Below the pieces are notes generated by a model. The model was not told the origin of the DNA, made no database searches, and saw nothing but the letters and a program-made list of their open reading frames with translations. Below are positions 18,087-27,325 of a DNA stretch of 64,000 nucleotides, piece by piece (within the stretch, counting starts at the first letter, position 1; each line of letters begins with the position of its first letter). The DNA comes from Yeosuana aquiaggeris (GTDB taxonomy: Bacteria; Bacteroidota; Bacteroidia; Flavobacteriales; Flavobacteriaceae), in assembly GCF_044003965.1 (NCBI RefSeq), contig NZ_JBAWKC010000006.1, positions 124,001-188,000 on the forward strand, given 5' to 3'. Both the position numbers and the translations under genes were made by a program.

Positions 18087-18419
18087 ATGGAAAATCAAGA
18101 TATTGCAGATGGCAAAAATATTGCAGTAATAAGCTATCTCACCATATTCGGAACTATTATTGCCTTTTTTTTAAATAATGACAAAAAAAATAAATTTGCC
18201 TCATTTCATATAAGACAAGCCCTAGGCTTATGGCTTACTTTTTTTGTTTTAGGCTATGTGATTAGTGCTTTTGATAGTTGGTTAATCACTTTTTGTTTTT
18301 GGATGTTTTTTGGGGTCCTTTTTATTTATGGATTTATAAATGCAGTAGCAGGCAAACCACAAACTGTTCCATTATTAGGTGATTTCATTCAAAAATTATT
18401 CGCTAGCATTGGAAACTAA
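18087..18419 (+). CDS. Small membrane protein, DUF4870/Tic20-like
   Basis: 110 residues with about three hydrophobic segments (17-31, 45-75 and 72-90) and the block FASFHIRQALGLW, which is typical of small DUF4870-like membrane proteins in Flavobacteriia. It begins 5 bp after the dihydroorotase-like gene and its stop abuts the start of the esterase gene, so the four genes from 14909 to 19076 form one operon. Function unknown. Confidence 0.7.
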   Translation: MENQDIADGKNIAVISYLTIFGTIIAFFLNNDKKNKFASFHIRQALGLWLTFFVLGYVISAFDSWLITFCFWMFFGVLFIYGFINAVAGKPQTVPLLGDFIQKLFASIGN

Positions 18420-19076
18420 ATGATCAATAATAATCTATCCTTACATCATAAAATTAGAACCTCTTCTTTAGCACAAAATGCCCCGTTATTAATTATGCTG
18501 CATGGTTATGGTAGTGATGAAAATGATTTATTTTCATTTGCCAGTGAACTACCTGAAGAACTGTTTATTATTTCTGTGCGTGCCCCGTATACCATGCAAC
18601 CCTTTGGAAATGCCTGGTACGCCATCAATTTTGATGCTGTTCAGGGGAAATGGAGTGATAATGAACAAGCCAAAATATCTCGAGATCTTATTGCTAAATT
18701 TATTGATGAGGCAACCAAGACTTATCCTGTTAATAAAAACAAGGTGACCCTTTTAGGTTTTAGTCAAGGTACCATATTAAGTTATGCCGTTGCTTTAACC
18801 TACCCTGAAAAAGTAAAAAACATTATTGCCTTAAGTGGATACATTAACAAAGATATTTTGCCTCAAGACATTGAAAATAAAGAATATTCAAAGCTGGATT
18901 TCTATTGTTCTCATGGAAGTGTTGATCAGGTAATTCCTGTAGATTGGGCCAGAATAACGCCAGGTTTTTTAAATAGCTTACATATTAAGCATCAGTACTC
19001 AGAATTTCCTGTGGGGCATGGTGTGGCACCACAAAATTTTTATGAATTGAGAGATTGGTTAATACAACGGATTTAG
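18420..19076 (+). CDS. Alpha/beta hydrolase, phospholipase/carboxylesterase family
   Basis: 218 residues. Typical carboxylesterase blocks are seen: LIMLHGYGSDENDLF near residue 24, the nucleophile elbow GFSQGT with Ser near 115, Asp in CSHGSVDQVIPV near 168, and His in VGHGVAP near 200. There is no signal peptide, so it is probably cytoplasmic. The family hydrolyses short acyl or lysophospholipid esters. The physiological substrate cannot be read from the sequence. Last gene of the BatA-type operon. Confidence 0.9.
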   Translation: MINNNLSLHHKIRTSSLAQNAPLLIMLHGYGSDENDLFSFASELPEELFIISVRAPYTMQPFGNAWYAINFDAVQGKWSDNEQAKISRDLIAKFIDEATKTYPVNKNKVTLLGFSQGTILSYAVALTYPEKVKNIIALSGYINKDILPQDIENKEYSKLDFYCSHGSVDQVIPVDWARITPGFLNSLHIKHQYSEFPVGHGVAPQNFYELRDWLIQRI

Positions 19077-19329
19077 TAAATAAGGCATTATCTTCTTAAT
19101 ATTATCATGGGTTTGAAAAAGTTTGTCTTTTGCCTTTTTTAGAAAAATAATATAACGTCGTTTAACTGCTGATATAACCTATTAAAACATTCCAGATCAT
19201 CGCATGGTACTTAATTATAGACCAGAGGTTCAGATTAACAAAGCTAAAATACTTAATCACTGATTCTGGTAGAGAAGGATTTAAAAACACATACATGCTA
19301 TTGAAAAATTATTAAAATAAAAAAAAATT

Positions 19330-19617
19330 ATGGACAAAAATAAAAGACTAATTATAATCCTACTCACTGTACCCTTACTGTTACTTATTCCATTAATTGG
19401 GATGTTATTTTCTTCCGAAATAAATTGGTCATTATTAGACTTCATTATAATGGGAATGCTATTACTTGGCCTTGGATTTATGTTAGAGGTTGTATTAAGG
19501 AAAGTCCAAAAGAAGAAGAATCGCATTGTACTCATAGCCATTATACTCATAATGTTCGTACTCATTTGGGCTGAACTGGCAGTTGGATTATTCGGAACTC
19601 CATTTGCAGGGTCTTAA
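19330..19617 (+). CDS. Small hypothetical membrane protein
   Basis: 95 residues with three hydrophobic helices (about 8-29, 35-57 and 66-88) separated by short basic loops (RKVQKKKNR). The A-rich stretch before the ATG is the kind of start region used in Bacteroidota. The frame on the opposite strand (19281-19565) has no better support. No family is recognised. It lies 250 bp after the esterase and is followed by a terminator at 19706. Confidence 0.6.
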   Translation: MDKNKRLIIILLTVPLLLLIPLIGMLFSSEINWSLLDFIIMGMLLLGLGFMLEVVLRKVQKKKNRIVLIAIILIMFVLIWAELAVGLFGTPFAGS

Positions 19618-19705
19618 GAAAGCAAATAACTCCGCACAAAAGCTGGCATATTTGATCTCTAGATCAAGCCTAATCAGAAAATACAGCTATACCTAGACTA
19701 TCACA

Positions 19706-19733
19706 AAAAAAACCAGCCCTAAAGCTGGTTTTT
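19706..19733. terminator. Intrinsic terminator between the membrane protein gene and rprY
   Basis: Arms AAAAACCAGC and GCTGGTTTTT around the loop CCTAAA. T-runs on both strands make it usable by the convergent genes on either side. Confidence 0.85.
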
Positions 19734-19753
19734 AATTCATTGTTTTTGAAAAA

Positions 19754-20458
19754 TTAGCTGTTAACGACTAATCTAAAACCTTCACCATGAATGTTTAGTA
19801 TTTCTACTTTTTCATCTAATTTTAGATACTTACGTAATTTTGCAATATAGACGTCCATACTCCTTGAAGTAAAGTAATTATCATCTCTCCATATTTTGGT
19901 AAGTGCTAATGCTCTTGGCATTAAATCATTTTCATGTAATGCTAATAAACGTAATAATTCATTTTCTTTTGGTGATAATTTTACTGGATTACCGCCTTTA
20001 TACTTTAAAAAACGCAATTTAGAATTCAATTCAAAGTCGCCTATTTTAAATTCAAATTGTTTACTATCTGAAATGGTTTCAGTAGCTTTGCGTTGCATAA
20101 TGGCTTTTATCTTCATAAGCAAAACTTCACTATCAAATGGTTTATTTAAATAATCATCAGCTCCAACTTTATAGCCTTTCAGCACGTCTTCTTTCATCGT
20201 TTTAGCCGTTAAGAAAACGATAGGCACTTCTTTGTTTTTTTCACGGATTTCTTTAGCTAATGTAAAACCATCTTTATATGGCATCATAACATCTAAAATA
20301 CATAAGTCATAATCATCCTTTTTGAATTTTTCAAAACCTTCCATACCATTTTTGGCATGAACCACGTCATAATCATTCATCATTAAATAATCTTTTAGAA
20401 TCGTTCCAAAATTAGGATCGTCTTCTACTAATAAAATTTTCTTGTTTTGTTCTTCCAT
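19754..20458 (-). CDS. rprY: OmpR-family response regulator, RprY-like
   Basis: 234 residues. The receiver domain occupies about 5-120, with acidic residues EDD near 12-14, phosphoacceptor Asp56 in CILDVMMP and Lys in LNKPFD. A winged-helix DNA-binding domain spans about 135-232 (blocks LSPKENELLRLL and RSMDVYIAKLRKYL). It is paired with the histidine kinase gene just upstream in the same transcript, with 2 bp between them. The pair matches the RprXY system of Bacteroidota, but the regulon is not known for this organism. Confidence 0.9.
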   Translation of the reverse strand: MEEQNKKILLVEDDPNFGTILKDYLMMNDYDVVHAKNGMEGFEKFKKDDYDLCILDVMMPYKDGFTLAKEIREKNKEVPIVFLTAKTMKEDVLKGYKVGADDYLNKPFDSEVLLMKIKAIMQRKATETISDSKQFEFKIGDFELNSKLRFLKYKGGNPVKLSPKENELLRLLALHENDLMPRALALTKIWRDDNYFTSRSMDVYIAKLRKYLKLDEKVEILNIHGEGFRLVVNS

Positions 20459-20460
20459 AA

Positions 20461-22032
20461 TTATGTTATTAGAGGAAGTTTGATGGTAAATGTGCTTCCT
20501 TTATCTTTTTCACTTTCAACTTTTATATGACCTTGATGGTCTTCTACTATTCGTTTAACATACGCAAGACCCAGACCATGACCTTTTACGTTATGTATAT
20601 TTCCAGTGTATTCTCTATAAAATTTTTCGAATACACGCTTTTGAGCGGCTTTACTCATGCCACTTCCGTGGTCCTTTATTTTTAATAAAATGTTAGTTCC
20701 AACATTTTCTGTATAAACTTCAATTTCAGGCGCTTCCGGAGAATACTTAATAGCATTATCTAATATATTGACTATAACGTTTGTAAAATGTGTTTCATTG
20801 GCTAAAATAGAAGATTTATCCGCTTCAAGAAATGTTTTAATATATCCTTTCCTATCTTCTACAATCAGCTCCACATGTGTTATAGCATCAATAATTAAGT
20901 CGTGCAACTTAACTCTATCCTTACTAATATTAAGCTCGTGTTTTTCTAGTTTAGATATTCTTAATACGTTCTCAACCTGAGCATGCATCCTTTTGTTTTC
21001 TTCCTTAATCATATTAAGATAACGAATAACTTTCTCTTTATCATCAATAATCTTGGGATTTTTTATGGCATCAAGCGCTAGGTTTATAGTTGCAATAGGC
21101 GTTTTAAACTCATGGGTCATGTTGTTTATAAAATCTGTTTTTATTTGCGAAATTTTACGCTGTTTCACTAATTGATACAAAGCACTTGAATAGGCAATTA
21201 TAATAACGGATGTAAAAATGACTGATAATAAAATCATGCCTATAATGGATGATAAAATAAATTTTCTGTCATCTGGAAAACTCACCAACAGCTTATAATT
21301 ACTTTGATTGTTCTCATCATAAAAAATTGGCACACTATAAGTGGACTCTAAATTTTTTTCAAAACCATCACTATGCACCTTGGTTGCCAGATCATTACCA
21401 TAAATGGCAAACTCATAGTCAATATTTATATTATCCTCTTTAAGTTTTTTAGTTAAAAGACTAGCTATCTGCTCTTTAGTTACACGCTGATATACCGGAA
21501 TTGTTTTTGTGTAGGCCTTAAAATTTTTTTCAAAAAAGTTTCTTTCTGCCGGAAGTAAACGTCCGCTATTTATAATATTTACAATGGGCGATTTACTCAA
21601 ATCCTTTTCAGAAATATCTTCATTTTTATAGACTTCAAGATTTGAACTTCCAATGATGTTTTTGATGTTAATACTATCTAAACCAATGTCAAAGAGCGAC
21701 GAAGATAATTTATAGTTCTCTTCTAAAACTCCACTTTTATAAATCAGTGTTTCTTTTGTATTGCTATTCTGTTGATAAATAAATAATTGAGATACCGCTA
21801 CAGAATCAACTTTTTTATCATTTATTAATTTTTGATACTTTTCAAAATAGGTGTCTAATTCATTATCCTCAATAGCATTAGACACATAACTTAAGGCTTT
21901 TTTTACATTAAAAGTAAACCTTTCTCTTTCATTTTTTACCGAATCCTTTATATAGTAAGCCTGAACAAATATGATTCCAATAAGAGACATACTCATTAAC
22001 AGAACCAACAGGACAAAAACTCTCTTGCTCAT
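20461..22032 (-). CDS. rprX: Sensor histidine kinase, RprX-like
   Basis: 523 residues. A first membrane helix (5-27) is followed by a periplasmic sensor part of about 230 residues and a second helix near 260-285. The H-box MTHEFKTPIA (His near 308) is the autophosphorylation site. The ATPase domain has N-box NILDNAIKYS, DHGSGMS and GHGLGLAYV. It signals to the RprY-like regulator encoded next. A perfect -7 box lies 4 bp before the ATG (22037-22044), so the transcript may be leaderless. Confidence 0.9.
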   Translation of the reverse strand: MSKRVFVLLVLLMSMSLIGIIFVQAYYIKDSVKNERERFTFNVKKALSYVSNAIEDNELDTYFEKYQKLINDKKVDSVAVSQLFIYQQNSNTKETLIYKSGVLEENYKLSSSLFDIGLDSINIKNIIGSSNLEVYKNEDISEKDLSKSPIVNIINSGRLLPAERNFFEKNFKAYTKTIPVYQRVTKEQIASLLTKKLKEDNINIDYEFAIYGNDLATKVHSDGFEKNLESTYSVPIFYDENNQSNYKLLVSFPDDRKFILSSIIGMILLSVIFTSVIIIAYSSALYQLVKQRKISQIKTDFINNMTHEFKTPIATINLALDAIKNPKIIDDKEKVIRYLNMIKEENKRMHAQVENVLRISKLEKHELNISKDRVKLHDLIIDAITHVELIVEDRKGYIKTFLEADKSSILANETHFTNVIVNILDNAIKYSPEAPEIEVYTENVGTNILLKIKDHGSGMSKAAQKRVFEKFYREYTGNIHNVKGHGLGLAYVKRIVEDHQGHIKVESEKDKGSTFTIKLPLIT

Positions 22033-22036
22033 TATT

Positions 22037-22044
22037 CAAAATTA
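22037..22044 (-). promoter_or_regulatory. -7 box abutting the rprX start codon
   Basis: On the minus strand the sequence reads TAATTTTG, then 4 nt, then ATG. Transcription would start at or next to the first codon. Confidence 0.45.
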
Positions 22045-22112
22045 ACATTTTAACATTTAGCGGTCTTATGATTTAACCTTACATTAACAAAAATGTTAAA
22101 ATTTAAGATTTA

Positions 22113-22697
22113 TTAAAGTTTATCTATTATTTCTTCATGGATTTTAATAACCTGTTTTCTGGTATTTTCTAACTTGGTATTAACAATGACATAATCTGAT
22201 AATTTGATTTTTTTCTCATCATTCCATTGATTATTCATAATAGCCTCAATCTTTTCTAAAGTCATATTATCTCTACTCAATAAACGCTTTATTTTTAATT
22301 CTTTTGGGGCCGTTACTGTAATAATTATATCGCATTGTTTGTAACCTTCATTTTCAAATAAAATAGCTGCTTCTTTAATAACATAAGGTGATTTTTGTTT
22401 TAATAGCCATTTTTTAAAATGACTGGCCACTCGTGGATGTATAATGGCATTCATTTTTTCCAATAACACTCTATTTTTAAAAATAGTATTAGCAATATAG
22501 GGTTTATTTAATGCATCATTAACATAGGCCTCTTCACCAAATAACACAATCAGTTTTCTTTTAATAATTTTTGAGGAAGCCATTAGTTTTTTAGCCTCTT
22601 CATCTGCAATGTATATGGAGATTCCCAGGGCACGAAACATATTTGCGACCGTTGTTTTGCCACTTCCTATTCCACCAGTAAGACCTACTATCTTCAT
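22113..22697 (-). CDS. coaE: Dephospho-CoA kinase
   Basis: 194 residues with the P-loop GLTGGIGSGKTT at about 5-16 and the family blocks YIADEEAKKLM, HPRV and KEAAILFE. It phosphorylates dephospho-CoA to CoA, the last step of CoA synthesis. It overlaps the YbbR-like gene by 4 bp and is the last gene of the GT2-YbbR-coaE operon. Another CoA gene, coaBC, lies 6 kb away in this window. Confidence 0.95.
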   Translation of the reverse strand: MKIVGLTGGIGSGKTTVANMFRALGISIYIADEEAKKLMASSKIIKRKLIVLFGEEAYVNDALNKPYIANTIFKNRVLLEKMNAIIHPRVASHFKKWLLKQKSPYVIKEAAILFENEGYKQCDIIITVTAPKELKIKRLLSRDNMTLEKIEAIMNNQWNDEKKIKLSDYVIVNTKLENTRKQVIKIHEEIIDKL

Positions 22698-23659
22698 TCC
22701 GTAATAATAAAATCTATATGTTGCTGATTAATTTTAGCACTTTTTACATTTTGAGTTATTTTATCCAGCTCAGGCAATAAAAATGTTTGGTTATTGCTCA
22801 CTTTACTATAATCACAAACCACTTTAAAGTCTTTAACAGAAATTTCATTGAATTTATTTAAACTTGTGTAGTAAATAACATTAATAGATTTAGGGAAATA
22901 TTTTATTTTTAAACCTTCCGGAACATTGATTAAAATAATTGGAATTTTTAAACTGCCTTCAGTAAATTTTTCAACTTCTGCGGTAAGATTAACTTCGTCC
23001 GAAGAAAATATTAAATCTTTATTATTTTTAGGTAGTTTTAATTTAATTGTTTTATCAATATCACTTTTGATATTTTCTAATACCATTTTTTCAGTTTGGA
23101 TACTTTTAATATTTTCAACTAATAAATTTGGACCTACCACTTGAATAGAATCTGGTGAAATTTTATACGAATTAAATGAATCATAACCAGCCATATAATT
23201 AATATTAGCATTCACAACCACCGGCACTTTTTTAATTAAATTAACGTCATATCTGAAATATAGATTATCCGGACTCACATTTAATAACTCCACCTGACTG
23301 CCGAATTCTAATTCACTATTCAAAAATACTCTGGACTTATTGAAAACGAATAAAGAGTCGACTTTTGTAACATCCCCTTTGAAATCAACAGTAATTTCCG
23401 GTTTTGAAAAATAATATTTAAGCCAATTAAATCCGTGAGTTTTGAAAACAATATTCAGTTTATTATTGGAATCATTTAAAATAACATATTCCTTGGGTAC
23501 ATTGGTTTTATGGATATTAAAGACCCTTGTATTGGTATATTCCTTAGATAATTTTGAGAAAATCAAAATTAAAAATGACAGTAGCAGAAATAGAAAAAAG
23601 ACATTTATTTTTCTATTCTTAATACCCGTAATAATATTTGATCTTAATTTTTTTATCAT
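22694..23659 (-). CDS. YbbR-like domain protein, membrane anchored
   Basis: 321 residues with one membrane helix at about 18-36 and an extracytoplasmic part built of repeated beta-rich units of the YbbR type (PVVVNANINYMAGY block near 155). YbbR proteins accompany c-di-AMP cyclase in Firmicutes, but here the gene sits between coaE and a glycosyltransferase, as is usual in flavobacteria. Function unknown. It overlaps both neighbours by 4 bp. Confidence 0.75.
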   Translation of the reverse strand: MIKKLRSNIITGIKNRKINVFFLFLLLSFLILIFSKLSKEYTNTRVFNIHKTNVPKEYVILNDSNNKLNIVFKTHGFNWLKYYFSKPEITVDFKGDVTKVDSLFVFNKSRVFLNSELEFGSQVELLNVSPDNLYFRYDVNLIKKVPVVVNANINYMAGYDSFNSYKISPDSIQVVGPNLLVENIKSIQTEKMVLENIKSDIDKTIKLKLPKNNKDLIFSSDEVNLTAEVEKFTEGSLKIPIILINVPEGLKIKYFPKSINVIYYTSLNKFNEISVKDFKVVCDYSKVSNNQTFLLPELDKITQNVKSAKINQQHIDFIITE

Positions 23660-24660
23660 TTTAATTTAAAAAATAATTCGGGGAAAATAGTTTCAGGTTT
23701 CTTTTTAGAATATAACATTACTGTTGATTTAATAAAGCCGTATCCATAACCATAAAATTGAACTACAATAGCCATTAATGAAAGTAATGACACTTTTACA
23801 CTTTTTGTTGAAAGCCAAGCCACAAAAAAAGCACTTATAAAGTACAACATATAAACAAAGATTCCCAATTTAATATGAAGCAAAAACAAACCAAATGAGA
23901 CCAATAAACCTAAACTAAATAAAGTAGGAAACCAATAGGTGATTTTCTTTGAACTGGGATGCCAACGATTTAAAATGGGCCTTACCATACCAAATTTGTA
24001 GACCTGTTTATAAAATTTTTTCCAAGAAATTCGTCGTTTATGAAAAACATAAGCATCAGGAATTAACTTCGTTTTATAACCTAACTCCCAAAGCCTAATG
24101 GATAAATCGGGGTCTTCACCGGGATGAATGCTTCCAAATCCATTTGAAGCTTCAAATGCCTCTTTAGAGAGCCCCATATTAAAGCTTCGAGGTTGAAAGG
24201 TATCAATACTTTTTTTATGACCTCTTATACCTCCAGTGGTAATAAAAGAGGTCATTGAAAAATTAATGGCTTTTTGTAAACTGGTAAAAGATTCATGCGC
24301 TGCGTCCGGGCCACCAAAACAATCCACATAATGTTTATTTAAACTTTTTGAAACTTCCTTTAAATAATTTGGTGGTAAAATACAATCAGAATCTAAAATA
24401 ATAAAGTAATTGCCTTTGGCGTGCTTCATTCCGTAATTCCTTGAATCACCAGGCCCCGTATTCTTTTTAAAAAAATAAGAAATATTGAGTTTAGTTTTAA
24501 ATGTTTCAATAATTTCTTTGGAAGATATGGTAGACCCATCTTCAACAATTACAATTTCATAATCGTTATGAAATTCCAACTCAGTAAAACTTTGTAAAAG
24601 TTCCTGTGTTTCGTCAGGCCTGTTATAAACTGGAATAATAAATGAAAACTGTAATTGCAT
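23656..24660 (-). CDS. Family 2 glycosyltransferase
   Basis: 334 residues. The GT-A fold begins with FIIPVYNRPDE (residues about 7-17) and has the metal-binding DSD in IILDSDCILP near 95. It continues with GGPDAAHESF, the acceptor block PGEDPDLSIRLWELGY and a C-terminal pair of membrane helices at about 250-310. It probably transfers a sugar to a lipid or surface polymer at the inner membrane. Substrate unknown. It is first in the operon with YbbR and coaE, and its -7 box ends 4 bp before the ATG. Confidence 0.9.
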   Translation of the reverse strand: MQLQFSFIIPVYNRPDETQELLQSFTELEFHNDYEIVIVEDGSTISSKEIIETFKTKLNISYFFKKNTGPGDSRNYGMKHAKGNYFIILDSDCILPPNYLKEVSKSLNKHYVDCFGGPDAAHESFTSLQKAINFSMTSFITTGGIRGHKKSIDTFQPRSFNMGLSKEAFEASNGFGSIHPGEDPDLSIRLWELGYKTKLIPDAYVFHKRRISWKKFYKQVYKFGMVRPILNRWHPSSKKITYWFPTLFSLGLLVSFGLFLLHIKLGIFVYMLYFISAFFVAWLSTKSVKVSLLSLMAIVVQFYGYGYGFIKSTVMLYSKKKPETIFPELFFKLK

Positions 24661-24664
24661 AACA

Positions 24665-24672
24665 CAAATGTA
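24665..24672 (-). promoter_or_regulatory. -7 box abutting the GT2 start codon
   Basis: The minus strand reads TACATTTG, then 4 nt, then ATG at 24660. It lies just beyond the fabI terminator, so it starts a new transcript, probably without a leader. Confidence 0.45.
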
Positions 24673-24684
24673 ACTAAACCAATC

Positions 24685-24711
24685 AAAAAAGCCACCGTTT
24701 AATTGGTGGCT
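24685..24711 (-). terminator. Intrinsic terminator after fabI
   Basis: On the minus strand AGCCACC and GGTGGCT pair around an 8 nt loop and are followed by a run of six T. Confidence 0.85.
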
Positions 24712-24734
24712 AGTTTTCTAAATTTATTTAAAAT

Positions 24735-25550
24735 TTATTCTTTCATAAAAGTTTCCATAACAGCATCACTTACACCCATATTACTAAAACCTCCGTCATT
24801 ATAAAGATTTTGCAAAGTCACACGTTTAGTAAGATCACTAAACAAAGAAATGGTATAATTAGCACAGTCTAAAGCCGTAGCATTACCTAGCGGAGACATT
24901 TTATCTGCATAAGCTATAAAACCATCAAAACCTTTTACACCACTACCAGCAGTTGTAGGTGTAGGTGATTGTGAAATAGTATTTACACGCACTTTTTTAT
25001 CTCTTCCAAAGAAATACCCAAAACTGCGAGCAATACTTTCTAAATAGGCTTTATTGTCAGCCATATCATTATAATCAGGGAAAACACGTTGCGCCGCCAT
25101 ATAAGTTAAGGCTACAATACTTCCCCATTCATTCATTGCATCAGCCTTATACAAACATTGCATGACTTTATGAAATGACATAGCAGAAACATCTGTCCCT
25201 TTTTGAGTCCATTCATAATTTTGATCTGTATAGTGTTTTCCTTTACGAACATTAATAGACATACCAATAGAATGCAGAACAAAATCAATCTTACCGCCAA
25301 GAATTTCGGTTGATTTTGTTATTAAATTTTCTAAATCTTCTAAAGAAGTTGCATCCGCCGGAATGATTTGAGATCCTGTTTTTTCAGCCAATTCATTAAT
25401 TTGTCCCATTCTCATTGCAACAGGTGCATTTGTTAATACAAATTGTCCTCCTTCTTCATGAACACGCTCAGCAGTTTTCCAAGCAATTGAATTAGAGTCT
25501 AAAGCTCCAAAAATGATTCCCTTCTTTCCTTTAAGTAAATTGTATGACAT
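24735..25550 (-). CDS. fabI: Enoyl-ACP reductase FabI
   Basis: 271 residues of the short-chain dehydrogenase fold. The N-terminal GIIFGALDSNSIAW is the FabI nucleotide-binding block. The catalytic pair Tyr and Lys fit the FabI spacing Y-x6-K in YNDMADNK near residues 160-167. It reduces trans-2-enoyl-ACP in the last step of fatty acid elongation. It is a single-gene transcript with its own promoter (25600-25607) and terminator. Confidence 0.95.
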   Translation of the reverse strand: MSYNLLKGKKGIIFGALDSNSIAWKTAERVHEEGGQFVLTNAPVAMRMGQINELAEKTGSQIIPADATSLEDLENLITKSTEILGGKIDFVLHSIGMSINVRKGKHYTDQNYEWTQKGTDVSAMSFHKVMQCLYKADAMNEWGSIVALTYMAAQRVFPDYNDMADNKAYLESIARSFGYFFGRDKKVRVNTISQSPTPTTAGSGVKGFDGFIAYADKMSPLGNATALDCANYTISLFSDLTKRVTLQNLYNDGGFSNMGVSDAVMETFMKE

Positions 25551-25599
25551 TTCTTTTTAGTTAGTTTATGATTGTATTCTATTTATTTTAATTTGGTTT

Positions 25600-25607
25600 C
25601 AAAGATA
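25600..25607 (-). promoter_or_regulatory. -7 box of the fabI promoter
   Basis: The minus strand reads TATCTTTG, a perfect TAnnTTTG match, about 50 bp before the fabI ATG. Confidence 0.55.
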
Positions 25608-25611
25608 CTAA

Positions 25612-27264
25612 TTAATTAAGTAATTCTTTAGCATGCGCAATCGCTGAAGATGACATTTCTATACCACCCAGCATTTGCGCAATTTCAACAATACGTTCAT
25701 CATGATTCAGCTTCATTAAGTTCGTTCTGGTCACCTCATTGACTTCTTCCTTAAAAACTTTAAAATGAGTATGCCCTTTGGCTGCTATTTGTGGTAAGTG
25801 CGTTATCGAAATAACTTGCATTGTTTTACTCATAAGTAACATAATATCTCCCATTTTATTCGAAATTTCACCTGAAACACCGGTATCAATCTCGTCAAAA
25901 ATAATAGTTGGTAGTTTTATATATTTTGAAAGCACCGATTTAATTGCCAGCATAATTCTTGACAATTCACCACCAGAAGCGGCTTTTTTTAATTCATTAA
26001 ATTGCCCCCCTTTATTGGCTGAAAATAAAATAGAAAGTTCATCCTTTCCGTTGAAATAAAAAGTATCGCCTAACTGGCAATCAATCTTAAATTGGGCATT
26101 GGGCATTCCTAAACTACCTAAAATAGATTGCAATTGCTCAATTAATACAGGAATCACGTCTGTTCTGTTATCATGAATTTGTTTTGCCTTGGTATCTAAT
26201 TGACCCTTTTTTGTTTCAATTTCAGTCTTTTTATTTTGAATGGTGCCCTCTAAATTTTCAGTTACAGACACCTTATCCTCCAAATTGTTTTTGATGTCTA
26301 TCAATTCTGGAATTTCACTAACTGAATGTTTTTGCATTAAATTATTAATACGTAACAATTTTGCATTCACTTCTTCTAAGCGCTTTGGATCTGCTTCTAA
26401 TGATTCTTGCATTCCATCAATTTCATCAAAAACATCATCCATTTCAATCAAGCAACTCTCAACTCTATTATATAAATCTTCATATTTTGAAGAATAATCT
26501 TTTAATTTCTGAAAATTATTCTTTAAGTTTTTAAGTAATATTAAAATCCCTATTTGCTCATCATTTAAAAGTTGATAGGATTCTGATAATTTTTCCTTAA
26601 TATCCTCCACATTACTCAAAGTTTCATTTTCTTCTTCCAGCAATTCAAGTTCTCCATCTTTAAGATTTGCTTCCGTCAATTCATTTAATAAAAATATATT
26701 ATAATCATGCTCCTTAATAGCGTCTGCTTGAAAATTTTGCAATTCCTTAAGTTCCTTTTGTAAGGCATTATACTCCTTTAATTCAGATTTAAATTGTTCA
26801 AGTAAATTGTTATTATTTGCTATGACATCAATCACTTGAAATTGAAATTCATTACTAATCAACTGTAATGTTTGATGCTGTGAATGAATATCTATTAATT
26901 GTTCTCCAATGATTTGTAAACTATTCAAATTAACCGGAGAATCATTAACAAAAGCTCTGGATTTCCCAGAAGGTAAAATTTCTCTTCTTATGATTGTTAT
27001 GTCTTCATAATCACAATCCTCAGATTCAAAAAGGGTTTTAAGATTATAATTTGACACATCAAATACGGCCTCAATAATGCATTTTTGGGAAGTGTCTTTT
27101 AAATTGCTTAAATCGGCACGTTTTCCCAGTATTAAAGACAAGCCACCAAGCAAAATTGATTTTCCTGCGCCGGTTTCACCCGTAATGATAGATAATCCAT
27201 TATTAAAATCAACATGAAGATCATCAATTAAAGCATAATTCTGTATGGATAGCGATGTTAACAA
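25612..27264 (-). CDS. recN: DNA repair protein RecN
   Basis: 550 residues, full length for RecN. Walker A GETGAGKS lies at about 30-37, long coiled-coil arms at about 150-380, the ABC signature SGGELSRIMLA near 450 and Walker B TIIFDEIDTG near 472. This SMC-like ATPase tethers DNA in double-strand break repair. It is the last gene of the run that begins with bamD. Confidence 0.95.
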   Translation of the reverse strand: MLTSLSIQNYALIDDLHVDFNNGLSIITGETGAGKSILLGGLSLILGKRADLSNLKDTSQKCIIEAVFDVSNYNLKTLFESEDCDYEDITIIRREILPSGKSRAFVNDSPVNLNSLQIIGEQLIDIHSQHQTLQLISNEFQFQVIDVIANNNNLLEQFKSELKEYNALQKELKELQNFQADAIKEHDYNIFLLNELTEANLKDGELELLEEENETLSNVEDIKEKLSESYQLLNDEQIGILILLKNLKNNFQKLKDYSSKYEDLYNRVESCLIEMDDVFDEIDGMQESLEADPKRLEEVNAKLLRINNLMQKHSVSEIPELIDIKNNLEDKVSVTENLEGTIQNKKTEIETKKGQLDTKAKQIHDNRTDVIPVLIEQLQSILGSLGMPNAQFKIDCQLGDTFYFNGKDELSILFSANKGGQFNELKKAASGGELSRIMLAIKSVLSKYIKLPTIIFDEIDTGVSGEISNKMGDIMLLMSKTMQVISITHLPQIAAKGHTHFKVFKEEVNEVTRTNLMKLNHDERIVEIAQMLGGIEMSSSAIAHAKELLN

Positions 27265-27325
27265 GTGAATAAATAGATTAAAATTTATGAAATTAAAGAT
27301 AGGTGAGTTTTAAATTCAAAACAAC

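Noticed and set aside
19281..19565. Minus-strand frame opposite the small membrane protein at 19330-19617
   Set aside because: Its methionine- and serine-rich translation is typical of an antisense shadow. The plus frame has a better start region and normal helix-loop spacing.
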